Assembly (NCBI GenBank): GCA_009377755.1
Contig: WHTM01000003.1
Location: 62,001 to 126,000, forward strand
Length of the DNA: 64,000 nt
Reading direction: 5' to 3'
Source of the DNA: Hyphomicrobiales bacterium
GTDB taxonomy: Bacteria; Pseudomonadota; Alphaproteobacteria; Rhizobiales; Xanthobacteraceae
Both the position numbers and the translations under genes were made by a program. The notes under the pieces were generated by a model. That model had not been told where the DNA came from. It was given only the letters and a program-made list of their open reading frames with translations, and made no database searches. Shown one piece after another: positions 52,097 through 61,276 of this stretch. The stretch's first letter is position 1; each line of letters starts with the position of its first letter.

Positions 52097-53992
52097 ATGG
52101 CCTCGAACATCAAAGGCAAGAGCACGGCTAAGGAAGCGCCGAACGAACCGTTCAAGCGGGCGGTGGCCGGCTGCGTGCGCGCGATTGCCCGCAAGGCCGA
52201 GCTCGAAGTGTCCTACGCGGCCGAACGCCCGGGCCTGATCAGCGGCAAAGTGCGGCTGCCGGAACCGCCGCGCAAGCTCGGCAGACAGGAGGCCGCGATC
52301 GTGCGCGGCCATGCCGATTCGATCGCGCTCAAGCTCGCCTGCCATGACCCGGCGGTGCACCGCAAGCTGGTGCCCGGCGGGCAGCAGGCGCGCGCCGTAT
52401 TCGACGCGGTCGAGCAGGCGCGTGTCGAGGCGATCGGCGCGCGTCGCATGGCCGGCGTCAAACAGAACCTCGCCGCCATGCTTGACGACCGCTTCCACCG
52501 CAGCAAGTTCGACGAGGTCACCGACCGCGCCGACGCGCCGATCGAGGAAGCCATCGCCATGATCGTGCGCGAACGGCTGACCGGCGCGCCGCCGCCGCCC
52601 GGCGCGCGCAAGCTGGTGGAACTGTGGCGCCCGCTGATCGAAGATCGCGCCGGCCGGGAGCTCGATCAGCTGGAAGGGGTGGTCGAGGACCAGCGCCGCT
52701 TCGGCGACGCGGTGCACGACCTGCTCGACTCGCTCGACATGGGCGAGGACCGTTCCAGCGACGAGGAGGACGACGAAGAGGGCGAAAGCGGCGATCAGGA
52801 TTCGCAGCCGGATTCCGGCAAGGACGGCGAGAACGACGATTCCGGCGATATGCAGCGCGCCGGCGAGGAGGCCGAGGTCTCCGCGGAAGACACGCCGGAT
52901 GCATCGGCGGAAGCGGTCGACGCGCCGTCGGCCGAGATGGCCGACGACAGCGACATGGGCGATTCGGAGGCGCCGGCGGAGCCGTGGCGGCCGCGCCAGC
53001 ACGGCGCCAACGAGCCGCGCGGACCTGACTATCGGGCCTTCGTCGCAAAGTTCGACGAAGTCGTTGCCGCCGAAGACTTGTGCGAGCCGGACGAGCTTGA
53101 TCGTCTGCGCGGCTATCTCGACAAGCAGCTTTCGCACCTGCAGGGCGCCGTCGCTCGGCTCGCCAACCGGCTGCAGCGGCGGCTGATGGCGCAACAGAAT
53201 CGCGCCTGGGAGTTCGACCTGGAAGAGGGACAGCTCGACCCGGCGCGCCTCTCGCGCATCATCGTCGATCCGATGCACCCGCTGTCCTTCAAGCAGGAGA
53301 AGGACATGAATTTCCGCGATACCGTGGTGACGTTGCTGCTCGACAATTCCGGGTCGATGCGCGGTCGCCCGATCACGGTGGCGGCGACCTGCGCCGACAT
53401 TCTCGCGCGCACGCTCGAGCGCTGCGGCGTCAAGGTCGAAATTCTCGGCTTCACGACGCGCGCCTGGAAGGGCGGGCAATCGCGTGAGACTTGGCTCGCG
53501 GCCGGAAAGCCGGCGCATCCGGGACGGCTCAACGACCTGCGCCACATTATTTACAAGTCCGCCGACGCGCCGTGGCGCCGCTCACGCAAGAATCTCGGGC
53601 TGATGATGCGCGAGGGTCTGCTCAAGGAGAACATCGACGGCGAGGCGCTTGACTGGGCGCACAAGCGGCTGCTCGTTCGCACCGAGCAGCGGCGTATCCT
53701 GATGATGATCTCCGACGGCGCGCCGGTTGACGACTCGACCCTGTCGGTCAATCCCGGCAATTATCTCGAAAGGCATTTGCGTTACGTCATCGAGGAGATC
53801 GAGACGCGCTCGCCGGTTGAGCTCATCGCCATCGGAATCGGACATGACGTGACACGCTACTACCGCCGCGCCGTCACGATCGTGGACGCCGAGGAGCTGG
53901 GCGGTGCCATGACTGACAAGCTGGCGGAGTTGTTCGAGGAGAACGCCGCGCCCGAACCGCGCCGTCCGGTGCGGCGGCGATTGCTGAACTGA
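52097..53992 (+). CDS. cobT: aerobic cobaltochelatase subunit CobT
   Basis: The 631-residue protein has an N-terminal CobT domain ([20 protein letters not shown]), a strongly acidic linker ([17 protein letters not shown]) and a C-terminal von Willebrand factor A domain with the MIDAS motif [14 protein letters not shown] near residue 415. It forms the ring complex with CobS. ATG 52097 is favoured over an in-frame ATG at 52040 that lies in the repeat. Its length agrees with CobT. Confidence 0.95.
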   Translation: MASNIKGKSTAKEAPNEPFKRAVAGCVRAIARKAELEVSYAAERPGLISGKVRLPEPPRKLGRQEAAIVRGHADSIALKLACHDPAVHRKLVPGGQQARAVFDAVEQARVEAIGARRMAGVKQNLAAMLDDRFHRSKFDEVTDRADAPIEEAIAMIVRERLTGAPPPPGARKLVELWRPLIEDRAGRELDQLEGVVEDQRRFGDAVHDLLDSLDMGEDRSSDEEDDEEGESGDQDSQPDSGKDGENDDSGDMQRAGEEAEVSAEDTPDASAEAVDAPSAEMADDSDMGDSEAPAEPWRPRQHGANEPRGPDYRAFVAKFDEVVAAEDLCEPDELDRLRGYLDKQLSHLQGAVARLANRLQRRLMAQQNRAWEFDLEEGQLDPARLSRIIVDPMHPLSFKQEKDMNFRDTVVTLLLDNSGSMRGRPITVAATCADILARTLERCGVKVEILGFTTRAWKGGQSRETWLAAGKPAHPGRLNDLRHIIYKSADAPWRRSRKNLGLMMREGLLKENIDGEALDWAHKRLLVRTEQRRILMMISDGAPVDDSTLSVNPGNYLERHLRYVIEEIETRSPVELIAIGIGHDVTRYYRRAVTIVDAEELGGAMTDKLAELFEENAAPEPRRPVRRRLLN

Positions 53993-53998
53993 CGTGGC

Positions 53999-54105
53999 GG
54001 CGAGGTCAGCACATGATCCGCAAAAGTGGAAACCGGTTTTGCGAAGAGATCATGCGCCCGCAACAAATGACAAATGACGAGCAGGATCGTTTCTCTTTGA
54101 AGCGA
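53999..54105. repeat. Rhizobiales-type palindrome (CATGATCCGCAAAAGTGGAAACC)
   Basis: ATGATCCGCAAAAGTGGAAA and ACCGGTTTTGCGAAGAGATCAT are imperfect inverted copies. This motif family (gatcatgc...aaaagtgg...accggtttt) is abundant in Rhizobiales genomes between genes. It lies between cobT and the exported esterase-like gene and may be transcribed as a hairpin. Confidence 0.7.
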
Positions 54106-54128
54106 TCGTGCTCGATGGGGGCCGTTCG

Positions 54129-55139
54129 ATGCTGCGCCACGGCGCAACCTGGCTGCTCGTCGCGCTGCTAACGGTATTGGCGCCGGCCGCGGCGCAAGTG
54201 CCGCAGCCCGTCGACGGACCGCGTCCGATTGAGATACGGGCCCGGCAAATCACGTCGTTCGATGCCCGCGACGAGTCGGCCCGCCGTTTCGGCATGCTTG
54301 AATTTCGCGGCGGGCTGGTACTGACCTCTCCCAACAAGGCCTTCGGCGGCCTTTCCGCCCTCCGTCTTGCGCGCGACGGGCTTGGTTTCGTCGCGGCGAC
54401 CGATCGCGGGAACTGGTTGCGGGGGAAAATCCGCTACGACGGCGACCGGCCGGTCGGCATCGCGGGCGCCGAGATCGCGCCCATGCTCGGCCCCGATGGC
54501 AAGCCGCTGGTGCGGCGCGGCTGGTACGACACTGAAGCCGTCACCGCCGGCGGGGGTACGCTCTATGTCGGCATCGAGCGCGTCAACCGCATCGTTCGCT
54601 TCAACTACGGGAAGCGCGGTCTCAACGCTCGCGCCGAGGTAATGAAGGTGCCGCCGGCGGCTGGCAAGCTGCCCAACAACAAAGGCATCGAGGGCTTGGT
54701 CAAGGTTCCGCGCGGCCGGCCGCTCGGCGGAACCTTGATCGCATTCGCCGAGCGCGGCCTCGACACCGCGGGTAATCACACCGCGTTTCTCATCGGCGGT
54801 CCGCAGCCCGGCAGCTTCACTCTGCGGCGCCATCGCGATTTCGACGTCAGTGATGCCGCCCTGCTGCCGTCGGGCGATCTTCTGGTTCTGGAGCGGCGCT
54901 TCACCTGGGTTGAAGGGGTCGGCATCCAGATTCGTCGCATTCCGCTGGCGCAGATCAAGCCGGGTGTGCTGGTCGACGGGCCGGTGATCTTCTCAGCCGA
55001 TATGGCCCACCAGATCGACAATATGGAGGGCCTAGCCGTGCACCAGGGCGGCGGCAATACCATTCTGACATTGGTGTCGGACGACAATTTTTCCGCAATT
55101 CAGCGCACGCTGCTGCTGCAATTCACGCTGATGGAATGA
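54129..55139 (+). CDS. exported 'esterase-like activity of phytase' family protein
   Basis: The 336-residue protein begins with a signal peptide (MLRHGATWLLVALLTVLAPAAAQ). The mature part has FGGLSALRLARDGLGFVAATDRG, RRGWYDTEAVTAGGG, IEGLVKVPRG and LLVLERRFTWVEGVG, which fit PF13449-type beta-propeller proteins. ATG 54129 has GGGGGCC upstream; a GTG at 54108 is possible. It follows cobST, an order I recall in relatives. The enzymatic substrate is unknown. Confidence 0.82.
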   Translation: MLRHGATWLLVALLTVLAPAAAQVPQPVDGPRPIEIRARQITSFDARDESARRFGMLEFRGGLVLTSPNKAFGGLSALRLARDGLGFVAATDRGNWLRGKIRYDGDRPVGIAGAEIAPMLGPDGKPLVRRGWYDTEAVTAGGGTLYVGIERVNRIVRFNYGKRGLNARAEVMKVPPAAGKLPNNKGIEGLVKVPRGRPLGGTLIAFAERGLDTAGNHTAFLIGGPQPGSFTLRRHRDFDVSDAALLPSGDLLVLERRFTWVEGVGIQIRRIPLAQIKPGVLVDGPVIFSADMAHQIDNMEGLAVHQGGGNTILTLVSDDNFSAIQRTLLLQFTLME

Positions 55140-55140
55140 G

Positions 55141-55270
55141 GGGACGTCTTGCGATTCCGCAGCGAAGCGAAGGGCGAAGCAATCCAGCTTTGCACGTCTG
55201 AGGCGCGCTGGATGGCTTCGTCCCGCTTCGCCTTCGCTCTGGGCTCGCGGTCCTCGCAATGACGGACGGG
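55141..55270. repeat. dispersed intergenic palindrome (GCAATCCAGC...GCTGGATGG)
   Basis: GCGAAGCAATCCAGCTTTGC and GCGCTGGATGGCTTCGTCCC are imperfect inverted arms, followed by GGTCCTCGCAATGACGGAC. This is the common 'ctggattgcttcgtc...cgcaatgacg' repeat of Bradyrhizobium-like genomes. It separates the convergent esterase-like gene and rpmB. Confidence 0.65.
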
Positions 55271-55281
55271 GTGCCGCTCCG

Positions 55282-55578
55282 TCAGCCCGCCGCAACCTTC
55301 TTCTTCTCGATCTGCCGCTTGAGGTCCAGCGCCTTTGACGACAGTTCGTCGTCTTTGGCCTTGGCCAGGAAGGCGTCGAGGCCGCCGCGGTGATCGACGG
55401 TCTTCAGGGCAATTGCCGAGATGCGCAACCGAACGCTACGGCCAAGCGTGTCGGACATCAGCGTGACGCTGCACAGATTGGGGAGAAACCGCCGCTTGGT
55501 CTTGCGGTTCGAATGGCTGACCTTATGGCCGGTCTGGGGGCCCTTCCCGGTCAACTCGCAACGCCGCGACATCGACAA
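55282..55578 (-). CDS. rpmB: 50S ribosomal protein L28
   Basis: The 98-residue protein has the L28 pattern: [48 protein letters not shown], and a Lys-rich C-terminal helix ending EKKKVAAG. The zinc-less alphaproteobacterial form is long at its C-terminus, as here. It is transcribed alone on the minus strand, divergent from the DUF3108 gene. Confidence 0.96.
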   Translation of the reverse strand: MSMSRRCELTGKGPQTGHKVSHSNRKTKRRFLPNLCSVTLMSDTLGRSVRLRISAIALKTVDHRGGLDAFLAKAKDDELSSKALDLKRQIEKKKVAAG

Positions 55579-55921
55579 AACCTCAGCTTTTCATGCCCGC
55601 GCCCGCGGCGCCGGACGGATTCAAAACGTATGTGTCGAGAGCCGCGCACGTATAGAGAGCCCCGCCTGGAGCGTCAAGGATCGCGGGCATCAGCAGCTAC
55701 CTATGGCAGACGGCGTCGGAAATCGGCGGATTTCATTCCCGCCACCGAAACGGGCGGGGGTGCCAATGGTGGCATTTCTGTGGCCTCGTGTCAGGTAAGA
55801 CGCTTTTCCACCGTCTCGAAATTGCCGGGCTTGTGTGTCTGGTATCGCCTTGACGGGTGCGCCAATATGGATCCGCAATGTGCCGGCTCCGGCGTAGCCG
55901 GCACTCTGGAGACGGTCTTTC
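55579..55921. other. 343-bp divergent region between rpmB and the DUF3108 gene
   Basis: No gene was recognised: open frames here are short and compositionally driven. The region must contain the rpmB promoter and leader and the DUF3108 promoter, but no convincing -35/-10 pair or riboswitch-like structure was seen by eye. Confidence 0.45.
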
Positions 55922-56851
55922 GTGTCGCTTTGGCTTGGCCCTAGGTCTGGCGTTGTGGCGACGGTTGCCGCCGTCGTGGGCTTTGTCGCGCAGGCGACTG
56001 GCTCCGGCGCGCAAGCGCAAGGCAGGCTTGACGCCCGCTACACGGCGAGCCTCGCCGGGATCCCGATCGGCCGGGGCGCTTGGGTGATCGATATCGGCGA
56101 CGACAAGTACTTGGCCGCGGCGAGCGGTGCCACCGCCGGAATCATGCGGTTGTTTTCCGGGGGGGAGGGGACCGGAGCGTCGCGCGGGCGCGTCGTCAAT
56201 GGCCAGCTCGTGCCCGCCACCTATGCCGCCAGCATCTCGTCCAGTCAGCGGAAGAATGAAGTACGGATTGCGCTGAAGGCTGGCGCCGTCAAAGATCTTT
56301 CGGTCTCTCCGCCGGTGACGCCCGAGTCCGAGCGTGTTCCGCTGAGCGAATCACACCGGCGCGGGGTGATCGACCCGATGACGGCATCGCTGCTTCGCGT
56401 GCGTGTTCCGCTGAGCGAATCACACCGGCGCGGGGTGATCGACCCGATGACGGCATCGCTGCTTCGCGTTGCGGCCAGCGGCGATCCGCTGGTACCGAAT
56501 TCGTGCCAGCGTACCGTCTCGGTCTTTGACGGTCGCATGCGTTACGATCTGCATCTTGCCTACAAGCGCATGGATCAGGTGAAAGCCGCCAAGGGCTATA
56601 CCGGCCCGGCGCTGGTATGCGCGATCTACTTCTCTCCGGTCGCCGGCCATATCCCCGACCGCGCTGCGATCAAGTATCTGGCGCAGTTACGCGATATGGA
56701 AATCTGGCTGACGCCGATCGCCGGCACGAGCGTCCTGGTACCATTCCGCCTGTCGATCCCGACGCCGTTCGGCCTGGGCGTGCTGGAAGCCACGCAGTTC
56801 CTGACCATCGCCCACCGGACGCGTGCCGCCACATCGGGCGCGACCCAGTGA
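55922..56851 (+). CDS. DUF3108 periplasmic protein with internal 23-residue duplication
   Basis: The 309-residue exported protein (signal near MSLWLGPRSGVVATVAAVVG ... GAQAQG) has the DUF3108 pattern: ARYTASLAGIPIGRGAWVIDI, YAASISSSQRKNEVRIAL, NSCQRTVSVFDGRMRYDLHLAY and EIWLTPIAGTSVLVPFRLSIP. A 69-bp unit is repeated exactly at 56332-56400 and 56401-56469, so VPLSESHRRGVIDPM occurs twice in frame, adding 23 residues that DUF3108 proteins normally have once. The start is GTG 55922; GTG 55955 is an alternative. Confidence 0.83.
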   Translation: MSLWLGPRSGVVATVAAVVGFVAQATGSGAQAQGRLDARYTASLAGIPIGRGAWVIDIGDDKYLAAASGATAGIMRLFSGGEGTGASRGRVVNGQLVPATYAASISSSQRKNEVRIALKAGAVKDLSVSPPVTPESERVPLSESHRRGVIDPMTASLLRVRVPLSESHRRGVIDPMTASLLRVAASGDPLVPNSCQRTVSVFDGRMRYDLHLAYKRMDQVKAAKGYTGPALVCAIYFSPVAGHIPDRAAIKYLAQLRDMEIWLTPIAGTSVLVPFRLSIPTPFGLGVLEATQFLTIAHRTRAATSGATQ

Positions 56852-57297
56852 ACCATCATGATGTGGAACAGGTAGGGGCTCTTGCTGCTTTTGCACTTGA
56901 CTCCGGACGTACTCCGAGGCCGTTCGCCGGTTGAGGCTTGGCGCTGCGAGAACAGGGCAGGATATCGGCTGGTGATACCTCATCTTGCAAGCGCCGCGCC
57001 GGGTCCGCAACATATGGTGGTGAACGAAAGCGCCTCCCCGCGGAGTCAGCGATTCGGGCGCGTTTCGTTCGGGACTCGTTCCATTCATTGACAGCGTGCC
57101 TGCCAAACGTCGCATTGTGGTACAGAGGGGGAGCGCCGGTGCCGCCCAAACTGACGTTACCGTAAGTCTTCCAATACGCACGGCATCGATTCAGCAGACG
57201 CGCAGGCGGTTCAGTCCCAAACACGGGAATCAAGTGCTAGGCTCAGACCACCGGACGGGGCCTGCTCGACAGCAAAATCCGGTTGGCCGGACAATCA
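56852..57297. other. 446-bp intergenic region, nothing recognised
   Basis: Between the DUF3108 gene and the helicase, short open frames occur on both strands but none has a ribosome site plus a recognisable family. No repeat of the families seen elsewhere in the window is present. It should contain the helicase promoter. Confidence 0.45.
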
Positions 57298-60200
57298 ATG
57301 CCAATCAGTTTTTCCTCGCCATCAAGCCGTGATTCCCGCGCCCGCGGCGCCGGGGTCACGGCCGTTTTGGGCCCAACCAACACCGGCAAGACGCATCTCG
57401 CCATCGAGCGGATGCTTGGCCATTCCTCCGGCATCATCGGGCTGCCGCTGCGCCTTTTGGCGCGCGAGGTCTACAACAAATGCGTCGACCGGGTCGGCGT
57501 GGACGTTGTCGCTCTGGTGACCGGCGAGGAAAAGATCAAGCCGGCCAATCCGCGCTACTGGGTGGCGACCGTCGAGGCGATGCCGCGCGACCTCGACGTC
57601 GCGTTCCTTGCCGTCGACGAGATTCAGCTTGGCGCCGACCTCGAGCGGGGGCACGTCTTCACCGATCGGATGCTGCACCGCCGGGCGCGCGAGGAGACGC
57701 TGGTGCTCGGCGCCGCGACCATGCGGCCGATGGTGGAGAAGCTGCTACCAGGCGCGCACATCATCAGCCGTCCGCGCCTGTCGTTGCTGACCTTCGCCGG
57801 CGAGAAGAAGCTGACGCGGCTGCCGCGCCGTTCGGCGGTCGTCGTCTTCTCGGCAGAGGAGGTCTATGCGATTGGCGAGCTGATCCGCCGCCAGCGCGGC
57901 GGCGTCGCGGTGGTGCTCGGGGCGCTGTCGCCACGCACCCGCAACGCCCAGGTGGCGATGTATCAGTCGGGCGAGGTCGACTATCTGGTTGCCACCGACG
58001 CCATCGGCATGGGGCTGAACCTCGATGTCGACCATGTGGCGTTCGCCTCGGACCGCAAGTTCGACGGCTATCAGTACCGCAAGCTCAATCCGTCCGAACT
58101 CGCCCAGATCGCCGGGCGTGCCGGGCGTGCCACGCGCGACGGCACCTTCGGCACCACCGGCCGGTGTCCCCCATTCGAAGATGAACTGGTGCACCAGCTT
58201 GAAAGCCACGCCTTCGAGCCGGTGAAGGTGCTGCAATGGCGTAACGCGGCGCTCGATTTTTCTTCGCTCGGCGCGCTGCAGGCTTCACTCGCGGTGACGC
58301 CGACCGAACCGGGGCTGACGCGCGCGCCGATCGCCGAGGACATCCAGGTGCTCGACCATGCGGCGCGCGACGAGGAGGTGCGGGCGCTCGTCAAGACGCC
58401 GCAGGCGGTGGAGCGACTATGGGATGTCTGCCAGATTCCCGACTACCGCAAGATCGCGCCGGCCACGCATGCGGAACTGGCCGGCTCCATCTATCGCTTT
58501 CTGATGCGCGAGGGCCGCATTCCGATCGACTGGTTTGCCCATCAGGTCGAGCAGGCGGATCGAACCGACGGCGGCATCGACACGTTATCGGCCCGTATCG
58601 CGCATATACGGACCTGGACCTTTGCGGCGAACCGTCCCGACTGGCTTGAGGATCCCGAGCATTGGCAAAACGTCACCCGTGGCGTGGAGGACAAGCTGTC
58701 CGACGCGTTGCATGAGCGGTTGACCGAGCGGTTTGTCGACCGGCGCACCAGCGTTCTGATGCGGCGGCTGCGCGAGAACACGATGCCGGAAGCAGAGATT
58801 GGAAAGTCGGGTGAGGTTGTGATCGAAGGCCACGTGCTCGGCCGGCTCGACGGCTTTACCTTTGCGGCCGATCCGTCGGCCGGCGGGTCCGAAGCCAAGG
58901 CGCTGCACGCCGCGGCGCAGAAGGCGCTGGCCGGCGAAATCGAAGCGCGCGCGTCGCGGCTTGCGCAGGCGCCCGACGAGCAATTCGTCCTGGCCTCCGA
59001 CGGCGCGATTCGATGGCTTGGCGAAGCGGCCGGCAAGCTCATCGCCGGCGAGGACGCGTTGCGGCCGCGCGTGCGCATCGTGGCCGATGAACATCTGACA
59101 GGTCCGGCGCGCGACGCCGTTCAGGCGCGGCTCGATCTCTGGCTGAGGGCGCGTCTCGAGAAGCTGCTCGGCCCGCTGTTCGCGCTGATCGCCGCCGAGG
59201 ATGTGACCGGCATCGCCCGCGGTGTCGCGTTCCAGCTCGTCGAAGCGCTCGGTGTGCTGGAGCGCCAGAAGGTCGCCGACGACGTCAAGGGCCTGGATCA
59301 GAGCGCACGTGCGGCGCTGCGCAAATACGGTGTGCGCTTCGGCGCCTACCACATTTACTTACCGCTGTTGCTCAAACCGGCGGCGCGGTCGCTTGCGGCG
59401 CAGCTCGCGGCGCTCAAGCACGCGGAGTTCAACGTCGAAGGGTTCGACGATCTGCAGCATCTCGCGGCCAGCGGACGCACCTCGATCCCGGCAAAGAAGG
59501 ACGTGCCGAATGGGCTCTACCGCACCATCGGCTACCGCGTCTGCGGCGAACGCGCAGTGCGCGTCGATATTCTGGAACGGCTCGCCGACTTGATCCGCGG
59601 AGCTTTGACGTGGCGTCCGGGCGCGCCGGGCCAGAAGCCCGCGGGTGCGCTCGACGGCTCGGGCTTCATCGTCGCCGGCGCGATGACCTCGCTGATCGGC
59701 GCCTCCGGTGAGGACATGGCCTCGATCCTGCGCTCGCTCGGCTACCGCATGGAGCAGCGGCCGAAGCCGGTGGAGGCGGCGCCTGCCCCGGCCGCAATCG
59801 CGGGTGTCTCGGAAGCCGTGACCGCAATTTCGGCGGCGACCGAGACGGCGGAGGACCTGACATCCGCCGAAGCCGGGCCGTCCGCGGCAGCCGATTCCAC
59901 CGCTGTCCTGGACGAACCGGTACCGATCGTGCCCGACGGCGCCGAAGCGGAATCGCAAGAGTCGGCCTCCGCGCTGGAACAACAGGCGGCATCAGCTTCG
60001 TCCGAATCGGAAGATACTCAACCGTGCGCTGTCGCGGATTCCGCGGAGCCGGCCGCGCCCAGTACCGATGATGCCGCGCAACCGACGGCGGTGGGCGCCG
60101 CCGCCAAGGCCGCCCCGGCCGTAGCCGAGGAGGCGGTGCTGATCGAGGTTTGGCGTCCAGGCCGCCGTTCCGACGAGCGGCGTGGCGCCTCGCGCCCGCC

Positions 60201-60549
60201 CCGCGGACGCAATCGCCAGGGCCAGCGACTGGATCGCCGCGCGCCGGCGCAGCCGCAGGCCGCTGTGGCTGCCGACGCTGCTGCGGATGTAGCCGCCGCA
60301 GCGTCCCCCGCCCCTGCGGAAGATCAGCATCAGCGCCGTGGCCACCGGCCGGATCGTCCATCGCGGCGCGAGGGCGAGCAACGCGGCGACCGTCCGCCGC
60401 GGCACGAGCGTGAGCAGCGCCGCCCGCCGTTCAAGACGCGCCCGCCGGCGGCGGAACGGCGCGACAAGCTGCCGGATCCGAATTCGCCGTTTGCCAAGCT
60501 TGCGGCCTTGAAGGAGCAGCTCGAGGCCGCGAGCAAGGAGCGACGCTAG
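57298..60549 (+). CDS. Suv3-like DEAD/H-box RNA helicase with long C-terminal extension
   Basis: The 1083-residue protein has an N-terminal helicase core: AVLGPTNTGKTHLAIERM (Walker A, residues about 20-35), DEIQ in FLAVDEIQLGADLERGHVF, LGAATMRPM, then VATDAIGMGLNLDVDHV and the arginine finger AQIAGRAGRATRDG. This is the mitochondrial Suv3 helicase family found in alphaproteobacteria. Residues beyond about 830 form an Ala/Glu-rich and then Arg-rich basic tail that may bind RNA. Start is ATG 57298. The TAG stop lies in the CTAG of a palindromic element. Confidence 0.88.
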   Translation: MPISFSSPSSRDSRARGAGVTAVLGPTNTGKTHLAIERMLGHSSGIIGLPLRLLAREVYNKCVDRVGVDVVALVTGEEKIKPANPRYWVATVEAMPRDLDVAFLAVDEIQLGADLERGHVFTDRMLHRRAREETLVLGAATMRPMVEKLLPGAHIISRPRLSLLTFAGEKKLTRLPRRSAVVVFSAEEVYAIGELIRRQRGGVAVVLGALSPRTRNAQVAMYQSGEVDYLVATDAIGMGLNLDVDHVAFASDRKFDGYQYRKLNPSELAQIAGRAGRATRDGTFGTTGRCPPFEDELVHQLESHAFEPVKVLQWRNAALDFSSLGALQASLAVTPTEPGLTRAPIAEDIQVLDHAARDEEVRALVKTPQAVERLWDVCQIPDYRKIAPATHAELAGSIYRFLMREGRIPIDWFAHQVEQADRTDGGIDTLSARIAHIRTWTFAANRPDWLEDPEHWQNVTRGVEDKLSDALHERLTERFVDRRTSVLMRRLRENTMPEAEIGKSGEVVIEGHVLGRLDGFTFAADPSAGGSEAKALHAAAQKALAGEIEARASRLAQAPDEQFVLASDGAIRWLGEAAGKLIAGEDALRPRVRIVADEHLTGPARDAVQARLDLWLRARLEKLLGPLFALIAAEDVTGIARGVAFQLVEALGVLERQKVADDVKGLDQSARAALRKYGVRFGAYHIYLPLLLKPAARSLAAQLAALKHAEFNVEGFDDLQHLAASGRTSIPAKKDVPNGLYRTIGYRVCGERAVRVDILERLADLIRGALTWRPGAPGQKPAGALDGSGFIVAGAMTSLIGASGEDMASILRSLGYRMEQRPKPVEAAPAPAAIAGVSEAVTAISAATETAEDLTSAEAGPSAAADSTAVLDEPVPIVPDGAEAESQESASALEQQAASASSESEDTQPCAVADSAEPAAPSTDDAAQPTAVGAAAKAAPAVAEEAVLIEVWRPGRRSDERRGASRPPRGRNRQGQRLDRRAPAQPQAAVAADAAADVAAAASPAPAEDQHQRRGHRPDRPSRREGEQRGDRPPRHEREQRRPPFKTRPPAAERRDKLPDPNSPFAKLAALKEQLEAASKERR

Positions 60550-60622
60550 TGCCGCCGATTTGAAGGTCCTGCACCACTTGCTGCAATCTCATTCAGGAAC
60601 TTCAAATCGAAAGCGACCCTAG
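60546..60622. repeat. CTAG-bounded palindromic element, copy 3
   Basis: CTAGTGCCGCCGATTTGAAG and CTTCAAATCGAAAGCGACCCTAG are imperfect inverted arms with inner GTCCTG/CAGGA. The left CTAG (60546-60549) contains the helicase stop codon. A 13-bp spacer starting AATCATAGG leads to copy 4. Confidence 0.78.
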
Positions 60623-60635
60623 AATCATAGGCTTG

Positions 60636-60711
60636 CTAGTGCCCCTCTGCTTCCGAAGTTCGTGTCGGAACGTGCTGCAATGTATCACGAACTTCGGAAG
60701 CGGGGTACTAG
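60636..60711. repeat. CTAG-bounded palindromic element, copy 4
   Basis: CTAGTGCCCCTCTGCTTCCGAAG with GTTCGTG is mirrored by CACGAACTTCGGAAGCGGGGTACTAG. Its right CTAG (60708-60711) is shared with the left CTAG of copy 5, so the two elements abut with no spacer. Confidence 0.85.
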
Positions 60712-60784
60712 TGTGGCGGTTCAGAAGTTCTCTTCATTGCTGCCGCGAGTCCAGCAAGAGAACTGAACCAAGCCACCACACTAG
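60708..60784. repeat. CTAG-bounded palindromic element, copy 5
   Basis: CTAGTGTGGCGGTTCAGAAG with TTCTCTT is mirrored by AAGAGAACTGAACC and CACCACACTAG. The arms resemble copy 2 at 22589-22665. A 12-bp spacer, ATTCATAACCTG, separates it from copy 6; similar AATCAT spacers follow copy 3 and, in reverse, lie between copies 1 and 2. Confidence 0.85.
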
Positions 60785-60796
60785 ATTCATAACCTG

Positions 60797-60871
60797 CTAG
60801 TGTCCTTTCGAATCCGAAGTTCGCTAAGACGGTGCCGCGAGGTAATGCGAACTTCGGATTCGGGACACTAG
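60797..60871. repeat. CTAG-bounded palindromic element, copy 6
   Basis: CTAGTGTCCTTTCGAATCCGAAG and CTTCGGATTCGGGACACTAG form the ends, with a TTCGC/GCGAA core. The arms are nearly those of copy 1. Its right half was then duplicated together with the start of the S4 gene (60895-60950). Confidence 0.87.
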
Positions 60872-60950
60872 CGATCTTGGACCGGCAACGACTTGAGGTA
60901 ATGCGAACTTCGGATTCGGGACACTAGCGATCTTGGACCGGCAACGACTC
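60839..60950. repeat. 56-bp direct tandem duplication overlapping the S4 gene start
   Basis: Copy A (60839-60894) and copy B (60895-60950) both read GAGGTAATGCGAACTTCGGA... through GGACCGGCAACGACT and differ only in the last base. The unit includes the right half of a palindromic element and the first six codons of the S4-domain gene. Only copy B continues into the gene; copy A's TTGGACCGG is followed by out-of-frame sequence. Confidence 0.9.
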
Positions 60951-61202
60951 GACAAGTGGCTCTGGTATGCGCGCGTCGTGCGCACCCGCAGCAGCGCCGC
61001 AGCGTTGGTCGAAGCCGGGCATGTGCGGGTCAACGGCGAACGCACCCGGACGCCGAGCCGGCCGGTGCACAGTGGCGACGTGATCACCATAGCGTTCGAT
61101 CAGGTGGTTCGGGTGCTCAAGGTGGTGGGCTTCGCCGAGCGGCGCGGATCGCCGGCCGCAGCGCGGGCCTTGTTCGCAGACCTGTCGCAGACGCGCGGCT
61201 GA
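60933..61202 (+). CDS. S4-domain RNA-binding protein (Hsp15-like)
   Basis: The 89-residue protein is MDRQRLDKWLWYARVVRTRS followed by ALVEAGHVRVNGERTRTPSRPV, the S4 RNA-binding fold of the heat-shock protein 15 type that binds ribosomal RNA or stalled 50S subunits. The likely start is TTG 60933, since RLDKWLW is normally within a few residues of the N-terminus. Its promoter and ribosome site have been rearranged by the 56-bp duplication and the palindromic elements immediately upstream. Confidence 0.87.
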   Translation: MDRQRLDKWLWYARVVRTRSSAAALVEAGHVRVNGERTRTPSRPVHSGDVITIAFDQVVRVLKVVGFAERRGSPAAARALFADLSQTRG

Positions 61203-61276
61203 TCCCACTTGAGTCGTGTTGTCCTTGCGCGGGATTTTCGCTTGCGCTAGGCCACCGTCGTGGCCCGGAGTGATGG

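Noticed and set aside
51959-53545. 528-codon minus-strand frame opposite cobT
   Set aside because: CobT on the plus strand has VWA and CobT motifs throughout; the antisense frame is a compositional shadow.
58105-58135. Short direct repeat GCCGGGCGTGCCGGGCGTGCC in the helicase gene
   Set aside because: It encodes the normal AGRAGRA arginine-finger motif of superfamily 2 helicases, so it is functional sequence and not one of the tandem duplications.
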